A program made the position numbers and the translations under genes. The notes below the pieces were generated by a model. The model made no database searches, was not told where the DNA came from, and worked only from the letters and a program-made list of their open reading frames with translations. DNA of 64,000 bases from Uloborus plumipes. Lineage: Eukaryota > Arthropoda > Arachnida > Araneae > Uloboridae. How positions within the stretch are numbered: position 1 is the stretch's first letter; each line of letters starts with the position of its first letter. Shown one piece after another: positions 12,280 to 23,616 of this stretch. The stretch lies in assembly GCA_038373865.1 (NCBI GenBank), contig JAXGGA010004500.1, positions 23,688 through 87,687 of the forward strand, given 5' to 3'.

Positions 12280-12950
12280 ATTTCAACGGTAGGTGCGGGG
12301 GACCTCAGGGTGTCAAATGTCAAATATACATAATTTTAACTAAATGTAATTGTTTGAATTATAACTAATTTTTTTTTGTTTAAAACTTAGCAAAAATGTT
12401 TTCTTAATCACTTTTATTTCTTTTATTTTCTCTCTCTCTCTCTCTTTTAAATAGTTTTCATTAATCAATGAGTGTTGGTAGGATTTAGTTAGCAAAATTC
12501 CTAGTGATTTCAGTGTTATTTCATACGATATAGGAGAATAATTGGAATTTTCTATGATGTTTAAGGGAGACTTCGCAAAAGATTTTATCATTAAGAAGTT
12601 ATCAAAATACAAGCTTATCCTATTAGCAATGTATTTCTAATACGAGGCAGCGAGAAGCAAAGGGATGTAAGTGCAAAAATTGAAAATTTGAAGAAACTAG
12701 TTGGAAATTCTCTATTTCATTTTGGGACAAAAGATAGTCCTAAAAGCTCTAATAGTAAAGTTGATAGAAATTTTATACATAATTTTCATGCAATACTGCT
12801 TGCTAAATTCGTAAAACATGACCAAGTTAAATATAAGTAAAAGAAACTTACGATTCAATGAAGTTTTCCGGCAAAAAAAAATCGAATCGGTCATCTGGAA
12901 ACAGAAAAAGCCATTATAGATTGATAAATAAGTTTAACAGCATTTTTAAA

Positions 12951-12998
12951 AATTATATTCCAAATGCAGCTTAGTAAAGCTGCATTTGGAATATAATT
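12951..12998. repeat. Perfect 22-bp hairpin, 4-nt loop
   Basis: AATTATATTCCAAATGCAGCTT is followed by AGTA and its exact reverse complement. A minimal palindromic insertion or cruciform-forming site is possible. A small-RNA hairpin is possible but unsupported. Confidence 0.8.
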
Positions 12999-13256
12999 GT
13001 AAAATCTTTTACTTTTAAGAGGTCCACAATTAAGCCTTAAACTGAATTTAGATCAAGAGGACTTGGTTCTTTTTGACACTTTGTTTGTTTCTTAAGATTT
13101 TTACTTATTTCATGTTTGTTCTATAAAAAGTTATGATTAAAAACACATTTTCTACATTAAAAGCAAAAACTAATTTAATAGAAAATTTAAAGTTTGATTT
13201 TTTTAATTTGAGAAGTTTAAGACAATCTCCATTTTTTTTCATCAATATTTTGTTAA

Positions 13257-13463
13257 AACCCTTTGGGCGCCATGGGTTCTACTTTAGAACCACTTAATAA
13301 TTTTTTTCTGCCTCTAAGTAATATATTTTATTTTTTTGAAATTAACTTGAGATCAATAATTAAGTTCCTAGTTCCATTGGTACTTTTTTCCAAAATTCTG
13401 GACGGTAAATTCATCCAATGAAATATCTAAAAGCGGAATTTTACGTCGCGGCCGCTCAAAGAG
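13257..13463. mobile_element. Candidate piggyBac-like MITE (TTAA-flanked)
   Basis: Flanked by TTAA at 13253-13256 and 13464-13467. The ends are AACCCTTTGGGCGCC and GGCCGCTCAAAGAG, an imperfect inverted repeat of about 14 bp. Length is 207 bp, with no coding content. Confidence 0.5.
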
Positions 13464-13815
13464 TTAAAAATAAATAATATAATTGTTTTTTTCTCCTCAT
13501 ATGGTATGTCAGAGACTTTTTGCTTGAACCGCATTATTATTATTTTATTAATTTAATTAAATTTTAATCACCAAAATTTGAAAAATAGTAGAAAAAATAC
13601 ACTATCTGTTATTTTTTCACTTAAAAATTCGTAACTTTTATAGTTATAAGAAAATTAATCCCAAAATTCTCCTTAGCAGATTATATTGAAATTACAAAAC
13701 AATTTCAATTTCTTTGATGAAGGTTTTAAAGTTTAGGCCTAGTAATTTCGTGGAAAAGGTTAAACTGAAAAAAATCTGGTTTGGACACCACACAACTTCT
13801 TTTTACGTGTAAATA

Positions 13816-14043
13816 CCGTAAAGTCGGGTTACTTGGACCCTAGGGGGTTACTTGAGCCCATTACAGTAAAATGATAAAATCTAGGTTTGGTACTTATTAG
13901 TTGAAGACTTACACGTAGTTCCTCGTTTCTCTGCTAGGTAGAAGCACTCTGCAGTCTCTAACGCTAGTACCAAACCCAGATTTTATCATTTTACTGTGGG
14001 CTCAAGTAACCTCCTTGTGGGTCCAAGTAACCCGACTTTACGG
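13816..14043. mobile_element. 228-bp MITE, TA target, CCGTAAAGTCGGGTTACTTGG ends
   Basis: The ends CCGTAAAGTCGGGTTACTTG and complement are perfect inverted repeats. A second inverted block (TTTTATCATTTTACTG) lies inside. TA flanks both sides (13814-13815 and 14044-14045). The left fold-back arm near 11230-11250 reads CTACTAAGAAATTTACACG without the insert, giving an empty-site comparison that confirms insertion at TA. Confidence 0.85.
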
Positions 14044-15254
14044 TAACTTAGTAGATGCCTTAAGTGTTAAAATAGTGCTTGCAGTGAGCAAGGTAGCTGT
14101 TCAAACATTTACACCTCTAGTTGCACGAAACAATGCAAAAAAATGTTTTACAATGATTAATTTTCCAAATATCGCCGATTTTAACATTATTCAATGGATT
14201 TTTTGCAAAATATCGCCAATAGCGCCAAATAAACCCAAATTCAAAAAAAAAAAAAAAAACCAAATTTGTCGCCAACTTGGCGATAAGTCGCCAAGTTGGC
14301 GTCAATCACTTGGCGACCAAAAGCATGGAGATATATCGCCAAGTGGTCGCGCCAATTCATATCATTTGAGACTGCATTGAAATGAACTGATTTACCCCAA
14401 AAAAGGGGTTAAACACCCCCTTGGAAACATTCGAATGCAACCACAATTGGAGATGTACAGCTAGACTATATTATTCCTGATTTTGTCCCATTAAACTGAC
14501 TGCTGCATAATTGCTGATAGTTTTTTCGCACGAAACTTATGTTTCATACAGTAATCTCAACCTTGCATTCAAAATATTTCGAATATTTGATAAAAATGTG
14601 TAAAAACTACATATTTTTATTTAAATATTGTTTAATAATCCTTCTAAGCATCTAAATATATTTTTTTATTTCTTAGCAATGATATGAATCCGCTAGTTAA
14701 AAAAATAAACGTAATAAAATTGTAAACACAGAATATTCTTCCGACAACTATTTTCAAAATGGCAGCCGATTCCAAAATATCAATTCGAAATAATAATGCT
14801 AGAATAGCGTTTCTTCTTTTGAAGTTTTCATATCTATCCCAAAATTAAATTACGATTTCCTTTAAATATTTGGATGCATCTTCTCAAAATTCACATAATC
14901 AATGAAATTAAAAAGAAAAAAAAAGAACAGGAACACAATTAACCAATTACTACATACAATTTTAATTTTAACGATGCACATAGATTTTTAAAATTTTATA
15001 CGTGAATGCAGATAACTATAAAAGAATACGAAAAATGTAAAACAGAGAATTATAACACAAAAAACAATACGGAAAATGGAAAACAGAGAATTATAAAATA
15101 TTTTATAGTAAGTGAAATACAATTTCCAATACTTTACGTACCTTTGAGATGAACATTCTTTACAAATGTTTTTCTTTGTCTGCCGTTGAAATAATGGCTG
15201 CTTGCAAGAGAAGACGAGAGTGTTGAGATGTAGACTGCTGCTGTTTTTGGACTT

Positions 15255-15438
15255 AGTTTTCAACGGAAAACATTTGCGTTACAAAAACGTTGTAAAATCG
15301 TTAAAAACACAACTTGATTTTCAACGGAAAACATTTGCGTTTTAAAAACGTTGTAAAATCGTTAGAATCGCAACCTAACGGATTTTCAACGATGGCAACG
15401 ATTTTAAAACGTTAATTCAACGAAGTGTGCTACCTGGG
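15255..15438. repeat. AACG-rich 61-bp direct repeat and terminus
   Basis: Two copies of TTTTCAACGGAAAACATTTG plus the following sequence start near 15257 and 15318. A third degenerate copy runs into the GTGTGCTACCTGGG end. Confidence 0.75.
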
Positions 15439-15689
15439 TATGCTCGAGTTTTTTTTAACAATTTTTTTTTCAATTTTTATCTGCTTAAAACTCTTATTTG
15501 GAATGGTTTACGTATACATTTTAGGCTTAAAATAGTTCGCCATTGCCATATTTATTAAAGTTTTTAACGTCCCGTTTATGGGATATTTTGCAGATATGTG
15601 AGCAAAATACGACCTTACTTGACTTTACTTGTGCAAAGTAACATTACAGAAGTGTCTGTGATCAATTTTAAGCAAAGCATTTTAAAATA

Positions 15690-17118
15690 CACTGGCGGAA
15701 AAAAAATCCCAACACCAAAAAAAAAATTACTGTAGTGTAATGAAATTTGGGTAATGCAATTGTCTAGTTAACATGTTTAATTGATTAAATGTACAAGATC
15801 ACTGGCTAATTTAAGCTCAAGAAAATGCTGTGCAAATGTGAAATTATGTTAATTTAATAGAGGGTGTAACCTCCAGAATTTTGAAGACAAGCCTGCAGAC
15901 GTGCATGCATTATTTCACACAGGTGCCGAATGTCACTTTGTGGTATGGAGTGCCATGCGTGTTGCACTTGTTGTGTCAATACTAGGACATCCATTGCTGA
16001 CTACGGACGATGCTGGAATTGCCGTCCAATAATACCCCATACGTGATCAATCAGAGACAAATCTGGTGATCTTGCAGGTCATGCTAACATATCAGCACTC
16101 TGTAGAGCACATTGAGTTACAGCAGCGATGTGAGGGCGAGCGTTATCCTGTTGGAAAACTCCCCCTTGAATGCTACTCATGAAGGGCTGTACTACTGGGT
16201 AAATTACCAGACTGATGACAAATTTTCAGTCAGGAAGTTTGGGATAACCACAATAATGCCCCTGCTGTCGTAGAAAATTGCTCCAGAGACCACGACTCCA
16301 GGTGTGGGTCCCGTGTTTTCAGGCCGTAGACCGCTTGGATGCAGCCGGTCCCCTGGTCTCCTTCTGACCAATATACAGCCGCCACTGGCACTAAGGCAGA
16401 ATCTGTTTTCATCAAAAATTACAACAGATCTCCACTCTGACCTCCAGTGACATTTGTCTTGGCACCACTGCCGTCGGAAACGGCAATGGTTTGTAGTCAA
16501 TGGAATACCGGCTACAGGCTGCCTGGCTCGGAGCTGTCCTTAAAGTAAACAGTTTCTTACCGTTCTTTGGGTCACGACGGTACCGACTGGAGCTCGAATG
16601 TCAGCCGCAGATGCAGTACGATGCACCACAGCTGTACGCAAGATTCGGTGGTCTTCCTTCTCAGTCGTGCCACGTGGCAGCTCGGAACTCTATCTTCTTG
16701 AGGTAGTACCATCCCTTGACCATAGCTTCCAATAATCATGCATGGTGGAAACATTCCCACCCGAGTCTTTCTGCAGTATCGCGAAATTAAAATCCACCTT
16801 CTCGTAGCCAAATTGTACGACCTCGTTTAAACTCGGTGAGCTGTTGATAATGGCTTCTTCGTCTTCTTAAAAGGTATTCCTGGCTAACATGAACGCAATT
16901 CATCCAATTTCACGAAAAAATAATACACACGAGATTCACAACACGCTTTTAAAACAAGCCTTATTTGCATGTTCTGAGTGACGCCAGCTGCGCCACACTT
17001 ATGCGCGGAACACGAAATTTCAATCGCTGTCATCTTTCAGTTGTATAAACACGCCTACCAAATTTCGTTTATCTAACACAAGTCTTTCTTGGTGTTGGGA
17101 TTTTTTTTTCCGCCAGTG
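15690..17118 (-). mobile_element. Tc1-like transposon, full length but decayed
   Basis: The ends CACTGGCGGAAAAAAAATCCC and GGGATTTTTTTTTCCGCCAGTG are inverted repeats that extend through CAACACCAA. TA is duplicated at 15688-15689 and 17119-17120. Length is 1429 bp, within the usual Tc1 range. The only gene is the transposase on the minus strand. The flanking DNA on the right is a piggyBac remnant, so this copy jumped into an older element. Confidence 0.92.
15850..16850 (-). pseudogene. Tc1-family transposase pseudogene
   Basis: Read on the minus strand from about 16850. The N-terminal helix-turn-helix region is recognisable (YQQLTEFKRGRTIWLREGG) but frame-broken. The catalytic core follows: FDENRFCLSASGG, RRPGDRLHP, TGPTPGVVVSGAI, then QQDNARPH (second acidic residue) and SPDLSLIDHVW. 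The third catalytic residue, normally E in a PIEH-like motif, is D here, and the Trp before the PARSPDL motif is a TGA stop. Near the end, QNSGGYTLY is the family's usual C-terminus. The enzyme would cut and join the element's ends in the nucleus, but this copy cannot be active. Confidence 0.88.
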
Positions 17119-17129
17119 TATTTGAGGAT

Positions 17130-17625
17130 CCTTGATAAATCATTTGAGGTAGCAACTGAGGATTTGAATTCTTTTGATGATCATTTGATGTTTTCACAAA
17201 GCATTAGTACCATTCCTCCAATTGATCCAAATTCACTTACAGAACCATTTTGATTTTCGCCTTTCATAAATTTCAAAAACGTCCTGAAATTCCAGCTAGA
17301 ACCCAAGTCTTGATACCCCGAGATTGTGGTTTGCCTCTTATATATTGTTTTATTTTTGCCCTTCCCTTGTGAATGGAATAATCATTTCATCAAGAGATGA
17401 ATGCTCCTCTGGTTCATAAGCCTCCTTGAATACTTTGGAAAAGTGATTCAGCACTGGCCTGATTTTATGAAGTTTGTCATTGTTAGTGTCATCTGAGATA
17501 AAGTGCAAATATTTTCGGATTTCAGCAAATCGATTTTTTATCATTATCCATTGATGTACATTACCTTTTTCATCCATTTTTCTGTAATATAAAAATGTAA
17601 AATTATAAAAAAAATGCATTTTAAG
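17130..17625 (-). pseudogene. piggyBac transposase fragment
   Basis: The minus-strand frame at 17350-17590 contains NRFAEIRKYLHF, DKLHKIRPVLNHFSKVFKEA and a SLDEMIIPF motif. The D of SLDE is the first catalytic residue of the DDE_Tnp_1_7 (piggyBac) family. After a stop, a KQYIRGKPQSRG-IKTWVLAG-like stretch and FEIY continue in broken frames to about 17130, where the Tc1 element interrupts. The rest of the core and the Cys-rich C-terminus were not found. A TTAA (18098-18101) next to GCCTCATACGAGG may be its 5' end. Confidence 0.8.
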
Positions 17626-18101
17626 TCACAATCTCAAAATATTGCATTTTGAGTCACAATATACACATTGACACAATAATACAAGTCAATATCACACATC
17701 ATACTTGTAAAGTTAGCACAGAACAGTTGGTGTGAAAACAACACATTGCAACCACGAATAACGTTAAGCTTCGTTACTTTTGCTCCATTTTAACAGAAAA
17801 TACTTGCTTTAGAGATAATTAAAAGACATTATCATAATCTTGGTAGGTTTTAAAACGGAAACTTACCTTTGAAAATGATGTGCAGCAGCAAATAACTTGA
17901 ATTACTTCCTCTCCATCAGCAACACCAGCTTGAAATCCAAACTATAAGAAATAAAAGCCATGCTGCCATCTAGAAAAAATTTAGGAAAAAATATGTGATC
18001 TACATGGTCACATAGGTGGAGTCAAAAAAATCATTTTAAGTGTTTACTTCTTCCAAAATTGAGTTCAAAAGTAGGAGCCTCATACGAGGTTGAGGGGTTA
18101 A
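17626..18101. mobile_element. Probable 5' part and TTAA end of the piggyBac remnant
   Basis: The sequence between the transposase fragment and TTAA at 18098 has no long frame. The end GAGCCTCATACGAGGTTGAGGGGTTAA resembles the end near 8130-8160. Splice-like signals (TTACAG near 17583, GGTAAGT near 17870 on the minus strand) are out of phase and are not treated as an intron. Confidence 0.4.
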
Positions 18102-18750
18102 TGATAGAAACATAAAACTTGGCACACGTGTAATACACATCAAGAGATTTAATTTTGGATCCGCGGCCATCTGAGATTTCGTCTATTGGAGTAATGGCAG
18201 CCGCCAAATAGCGAAATTTTTGTACTTATTTCGAGTTTTCCCCATTTTGACCATGAAAGAGCACGTTTTTGACAAATACCATATCATACATATTTAAACT
18301 ACATTAAATTTGCTACAAGTTGGTACCAAAATGAACTTGTTAGCTATAATGGTTTTTGAGATACAGCTTCTCAAAATTTCACAAATTCTCCAAATTTGAA
18401 CATTTTTAGTTGATTTCCTTGTTTTATCATATATGCAAATGTCTTTATATCTTCAATAACCTGTATTGTATAAGTAGTGAAGTAAACATTTATTGAATTT
18501 AACATTTTGCAGAAAGAGTAAATGTTTTGAGGGAGGGGGGAGGTTCCTGTTCACAACCAGAGAACTGATATCCAAAAGAGAGAGGATATTGAAATCCATA
18601 GCTTCCTCTGAATATATTTAGAGTTCCTTCAAACCCTTTTAAATCATGTTAAATGACAACTGTTAAAGTTAAATATATACAGAGTTATTGTTGTTTCATG
18701 CATAAAGAGTGCGCTCCTCGTAATTATATATATTATAGTTTAATTACAAT
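18102..18750. other. No feature seen
   Basis: AT-rich, with phrases such as CCAAAATGAACTTGTTAGC that look like decayed dispersed repeat. No coding signal. Confidence 0.5.
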
Positions 18751-18753
18751 ACA

Positions 18754-18950
18754 GTCGAACATTGTCAATTCGAACACGCTTAAAATGAATTACGTCTAAG
18801 ACAAACTGCCGATCCCGGTCCTATTTTAATTACACATAACGTTATTTATTGTTTTTAGGATAAAATGAAATGCGCTTAAGACGAATTAATTTTAAAGGTC
18901 CATCGATGTTCGTTTTTCCGAGGTTGACTGCAAATTTATTTAAATATTAA
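18754..18950. mobile_element. Pogo/Tigger-like MITE (decayed)
   Basis: The left end CAGTCGAACATTGTCAATTCGAAC and the right end GTTCGTTTTTCCGAGGTTGACTG form an imperfect inverted repeat with the CAGTCGAACCTCG consensus of pogo-type elements. TA precedes the left end; the right duplication is lost. Confidence 0.5.
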
Positions 18951-19055
18951 AGAAATTAATGTGAAGTATTTAAAGAAAAAAAGGAACATTGCATCATTTG
19001 TTCTCTGTACTATCTTTGACTACTAGATACGTAATGTGTTGCATATAACTGATCA

Positions 19056-19098
19056 TAGATCGAACTGGGGTCTCTAGCCTACTACCAGTGAGCCACAT
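19056..19098 (-). other. tRNA-like A/B-box sequence, possible SINE or tRNA remnant
   Basis: On the minus strand, TGGCTCACTGG (A-box-like) is followed after about 20 bases by AGTTCGATCT (B-box-like). The spacing is too short for an intact tRNA and no cloverleaf is evident. A deleted tRNA pseudogene or a SINE head is possible; coincidence cannot be excluded. Confidence 0.25.
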
Positions 19099-19269
19099 GA
19101 GGGCAGCGGGAAGTTTACAAACTGAAAAAGAAAAACAAAAAAAAAAAAAACCCTTTTTTTTTTATAATATATTTTTTTCTTGAGATTTTTATCAAGAAAA
19201 ACTAAGCTTACAACCCCTCCCCTTCTTAAAAAAGAAAACAGAAACAAAAGTTACTTTTATTTAAGCTTA

Positions 19270-19800
19270 ATATAACTGGTTACAAATATTGCCACATGTT
19301 CAAAGAGCAGTACACTGCAGAGCAGCCTTCTCACATTGAAACTTATAATTGCAGCCTTTTTTGCAGCCACATCGTACGTACGAGTTCCCTGCGTGCCTGA
19401 GAAGCCTCTGGCAAGGTTGTCCACAATATTTCCCTTCCACTTTCAGAAATTTTTAACCAGCAGTAGCCTGCCTGATAGACAGTTCTTTTTGTATGTTAAA
19501 GGGATGCATCTTGTGAAGGAGGCAGATTTTCGATTTCTCTACTTTTCTGAATAACTAGGTGGTTTCTGGCATCCTTAATGGATTCCTCGCTGCTACTACG
19601 GTCGTATAACACTATAAACCTCTCCAAAGGTTTTAATATCTTGAAGAATATCCTGGGAAGGTCTATAAGCCGATGCACAAAAGGTGGCAGTAATATCCTG
19701 ACGCGCATTCCATGTGCCGCATGAGGTTCTTTTACCTCTTCCTCCAAAAAATGACAACCCTGATTGCTGACCTCATACCTGTTGAATAGGTCCGGAACAA
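19270..19800 (-). pseudogene. Unnamed repeat-borne family, Cys-rich C-terminal fragment
   Basis: The minus-strand frame from about 19790 reads EEEVKEPHAAHGMRVRILLPPFVHRLIDLP and continues to about 19500. After a stop come TTLPEASQARRELVR and, one frame over, RCGCKKGCNYKFQCEKAALQCTAL. This CxCKKGC...C...CTALC tail is common at the end of uncharacterised repeat-associated proteins in arachnids and hemipterans (recall of family pattern, not a search). At least one stop and one frameshift are present. No function is known. Confidence 0.5.
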
Positions 19801-20561
19801 ATTTTTAAATACAATTTTTTAAAGCATTTTTGAAGCGTTTTTCAAAACTAATTTGCGCAATATTTTCTTATGTATCTATTCAAGGTCTAATGCACGTCTA
19901 CTTTACTCCAATTTATTTATTTTTCCAAAAATCGCACTAGCAAAATTTGAACAGTAACAAAAATGGAAATAATAAAAACGGCTCCTTTACAAACATGAAA
20001 ATGAAAAAAAGAATGCTTAGTTAATTTGACGCACTTCTAGTTATTGTACAGTGATTTTTTAGCATATTTCCAGTTATTTATTTTTCTGTTTATTTCTTAA
20101 ATACCACACAGTACAAAGCCTGTTGAGCCAAAATACAAGGGTGTTTTTTTTTATTCCCTTGTTTTTTTTTTTTTTTTTTTTTTTTTTACCTCCGCTCAAC
20201 CTCCTTCGCTAAAAAGAAAAAAAAATAGTCTTTGCAACGGACACTTACTGTTATGTTTAAAATTTCCGTGTGGAAATTTCTGCTGTTGAATTTCATTCAT
20301 TCCCTTTCGCTAAGTAGGGGAATGTGAGGCAAAGTGAAATCTTTCAAAAGTTTGCTTCGCCACCTATTTAGCTATATTTTAACTAAGCTCCTAAACATAT
20401 AGTTATTTCGTGTCAAAAAATAAATAGCTCCAAAAATCAATGAAAAAAATCATACGAGTAATTTTAAAATTTTGATACCTTTATTGTAAAATTCGTGTTT
20501 TTTCAAAAATATATCTTGTAGTTTTAAAATGGTAAAATTTTTGTAATTAACATTTAAGGTA
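19801..20561. other. No feature seen
   Basis: AT-rich, with a 27-base poly-T run near 20161-20187 and no coding or repeat family recognised. Confidence 0.6.
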
Positions 20562-20569
20562 GGGATGCA

Positions 20570-21682
20570 CCGATAACCAAATTGGCCGATTACCGATTAC
20601 CGATTAATCGGCGAATGAGAATCGGCCGATTAATCGGCAGAGCCGATTAATGTTCTGGTTTATTATTTTTAATATGACCAATTTCACCCTCACTGTTTTT
20701 ACCCTTTCTAATACAATTCCGATTTTTAAAAATGGTTATTTGTTTTTGACAAAAGATTTGTTTTTCTTTATTTTTCCATGTTGAATAATTTCAGAATTTT
20801 ATCAACTTCCTTTGACATTTTTAAAATATTTTTGTAAATAAAATTACATTAACACACTAGACATAATAGTCATTAAAACAAATGGGGGGGGGACTGTGAT
20901 GAGAACTTTAATTTAGGGTTGTTCTTAATTTAAATTTAATTTTCAACTATAAGTAGCCATTTAATTCAGGATTTGTTCTTTGAAAATTAGAGGTTATTTA
21001 AAATCAATAAGCTAAAGAGAAAAATACCAAGACATGAAAAATGTTGCAACATTGTCTATAAGTGTAGATTTATTCAGAATAGGAATATTAAATCATTAAA
21101 TAATTTATATCAACTGAGAGGCAATTTATTATTATTATTTTGTATTTCATTCTTTGAATTATTCATTTTGTTTTTACTCATTATATTTTTGTAAAACGTA
21201 TAATTCTTGTTTGCAGAAAATTATTCATTTCTTGTTTATAAATTGATCCATCGTAATATTGTGTTCAAAAATCATAGAATTAATTTTAGTTAAAACATCT
21301 TTTCCGCCGGTTGATCAGCAAAATTTAACTGATTATAAATAAATGAAATATTCATGTTTTTGAATTACAACTTAAAATTTCAGGAATTTGCAGAGGGTTA
21401 TCTTTTAATATTCCAATCAGTTTTACGTTTTCTATGAACTATTTGTTTTGTTTTTATTCTGTACACACTTTCATACTGTATGTTATAGTAAGGATTTCAG
21501 AAAATTACATTTATTTACTGTTAATAAAACAATTTATCATAGTTTCTTGGTGAAGGTATACTTTAAAAGATAATATAAAAAATTTAAAAAATTCACCGAT
21601 TAATCGGCAAAAAATTTCCGATTATTGATAATCGGCAAAGTGGCCGATTAATCGGTACTGCCGATTAATCGGTGCATCCCTA
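20570..21682. mobile_element. hAT MITE, TAGGGATGCACCGAT ends
   Basis: Starts TAGGGATGCACCGATAACC and ends GATTAATCGGTGCATCCCTA. It is flanked by a perfect 8-bp duplication ATTTAAGG (20562-20569 and 21683-21690), the hAT signature. Both subterminal regions are packed with CCGATTA/TAATCGG words. The AT-rich interior lacks a transposase, so the element is non-autonomous. A decayed relative of the right end lies at 41912-41982. Confidence 0.92.
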
Positions 21683-21690
21683 ATTTAAGG

Positions 21691-23600
21691 TATTAATTGA
21701 GATCTACTGATGTCCAGTATATAGTTATATTAGTCATGTTTAGATTTTAAATGTTCAATGTAATTTTTCATGAGCAAGCGGGGCAAAGTGAAATAGTTCA
21801 TTTCGTTTACTTTTGCCTTTATTTAATAATCACGTACTTATTTATTCATTCATTCACTTTTTTTTTGTTTATTCTCTATTTTATTCACTCATTTCATTTT
21901 CTCATATATTAATTAACTATTTAATTTTTTTTCATTTATTTGTCATTAATAATTTACTTATTTGTTTTTTTTTCTTTTTGCGCATTCATTTGATGAAAAC
22001 TACTCTAAACACTCAAATGGATAATGTTGCATTACAAAAATATTGTATTTTTCACTTTGCTAAATGGCTTTTTGTGGTAGAAATTTATAGTACATAAGTG
22101 CAGATTTTATCTATATAATGTAAAATTGTACATATTTTCTCTAAATGCAATGCTAAATTCACCGGGCCTGTATTTGTATGCTTTTGACACCCTCCCCCCA
22201 AGGCTTTCTGATAAGTGTCTTTGTGGCACGAAGTTTTAAAGGTTGTGCATCCTTGTTATTTTTATAATTTAGGCTTGATTCGCAAGGTTTTAAATATCTT
22301 GAAAACTGCTTGAAATGAAATGTTTTATTTTCAAGTGTTTGAATAACTTTAAAATGTATCTTTAGTACTAAAATTTTGCAATTTGTTTTTCAAGAAGTAT
22401 TTTAAAACGTTTATAAAAGATATATTACCTCCATTTGTCGTGGAGTCTCTTTGAATTTATTCGTATTCTCTGAAAACCCGGTTTTTACCCACAAAAATTC
22501 TGTTATTATGGGAATCTTTTTTTTTTCTTTTTCTAAACCGGCTTCAAATTTAGTGTATATTGAAAAAAAATTACTTATCTAAGTCTTCCATCTAACTGAA
22601 TTTTTACAATTCATTGCACGTTTAAGAAAAAAAAAATATTTTTGGAAACTTTGCTAAGATGGGGCTCATGCTTTGCCGAAAATTGCATGCAGTGGTTAAA
22701 ATTCAATCCTTTTGCATTTTGCAAATTTTTCAATTATTTCGAAAGTTGGAACTTATTTTAACATGTGTTACCTTATTTTAAATCTGCTCATTTAATTTTT
22801 ATTTTTAATATTTTTTATTTACTTTTAAAACTCAATTGAAGTTATTAAATATTTCGAAACAGCAATTAGTACTGACAGACTGATTTTCGTCGTCAAATAA
22901 AAATAATTTCGTACCAATTTTAGTTGCAGGACCGAAATCTGTCTTTTTTAAAAAAAACAGAATTTCACCTTCAAAACTGAGAAGTGGCACCCATAAGGCG
23001 ACATTATTTGAGAAACTCTGCTGCTTCAAATAATGGTACTCTTGAAGCGCGTGTTATTTCTATTCTTCTATTACGTGGGAGTCGCAAGTATTAATTTATA
23101 AGAAATTTTTGTTCTCATTAAAGATTCAAAATCGTGGCTTGTGTAAAGCAAGCAAGCATTGGGAGAATAGAACAATGACAGTATACTTTCAAAATAAATG
23201 TTAATTTTACTTTATTATTATTATTATTATTATTGTTTTGTCAATTACTGATTTTACTACATTGGTTTTTAATTTTTTCATGTATTACGATTATTATTTC
23301 AAATAAGTGGTTGTCTATCTGATCTTTTTATTGAAGTTTAATTTTGAAGCTTCAAATAGTCGTAATGATCCTTGACAAAGATCATTTTATCTTTGAATAG
23401 TGCTTGAAAAAAGTTCTAGATTTTAAATTTTTCAACTTTACGAAATACTCTTTAAAAATGTTTAAATTTTCTGTATGAACCATGTCAGAGCATTATTGAC
23501 ATTGTGTATTTTTAAAAATAATAAATATTTTCAAACCAAAAAAACAATTCTTATTTGTCTGTCTTTTAGCCAATATGAGAACACACAGGGCCAGGGGGAG
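21691..23600. other. No recognisable gene
   Basis: AT-rich, with T-rich tracts (21850-21980) and a TTA microsatellite near 23208-23236. A 65-codon minus-strand frame at 22832-23029 has protein-like composition but matches no family I know, and is not called as a gene. Confidence 0.5.
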
Positions 23601-23616
23601 AAAAGATGGGTTTGGG

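Larger units (their letters stand above)
10846..14466. mobile_element. Fold-back element with arms of about 450 bp
   Basis: The left arm (10846 to about 11290) and the right arm (about 13750-14466, minus an inserted 228-bp MITE) are inverted copies. They share GTCTAG(T/C)TGT at the tips, GTGGTTGCATTCGAATG, the TATATCGCCAAG cluster, TTGTAAAACATTTTTTTGCA and TTTACACGTAAAA. The core is AT-rich and has no recognisable transposase, so the element is non-autonomous. The short frames across the arms are not genes. Confidence 0.75.
9937..15438. mobile_element. Block with GTAGCACAC terminal inverted repeats
   Basis: The left end CCCAAGTAGCACACATTCGTTG and the right end CAACGAAGTGTGCTACCTGGG form an imperfect inverted repeat of about 21 bp. 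Both ends run into AACGTT-rich short tandem repeats (9955-10470 and 15255-15420). The interior holds the fold-back element at 10846-14466 and no transposase gene. No target duplication was found, so a single mobile unit is inferred rather than shown. Two unrelated copies of the same end would be the alternative. Confidence 0.45.

Noticed and set aside
12069..12323. ORF with Tyr-Ile repeats
   Set aside because: Translation of the (TA)n microsatellite.
17582..17876. Intron in the piggyBac gene (TTACAG and GGTAAGT on the minus strand)
   Set aside because: The phase does not join to the transposase frame, and the upstream peptide does not look like piggyBac.
19056..19098. Functional tRNA gene
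   Set aside because: A- and B-box-like words are only about 20 bases apart and no cloverleaf can be drawn; kept as a low-confidence remnant.
22832..23029. 65-codon minus-strand frame as a small gene
   Set aside because: Protein-like composition only; no family match, splice signal or conservation evidence available.
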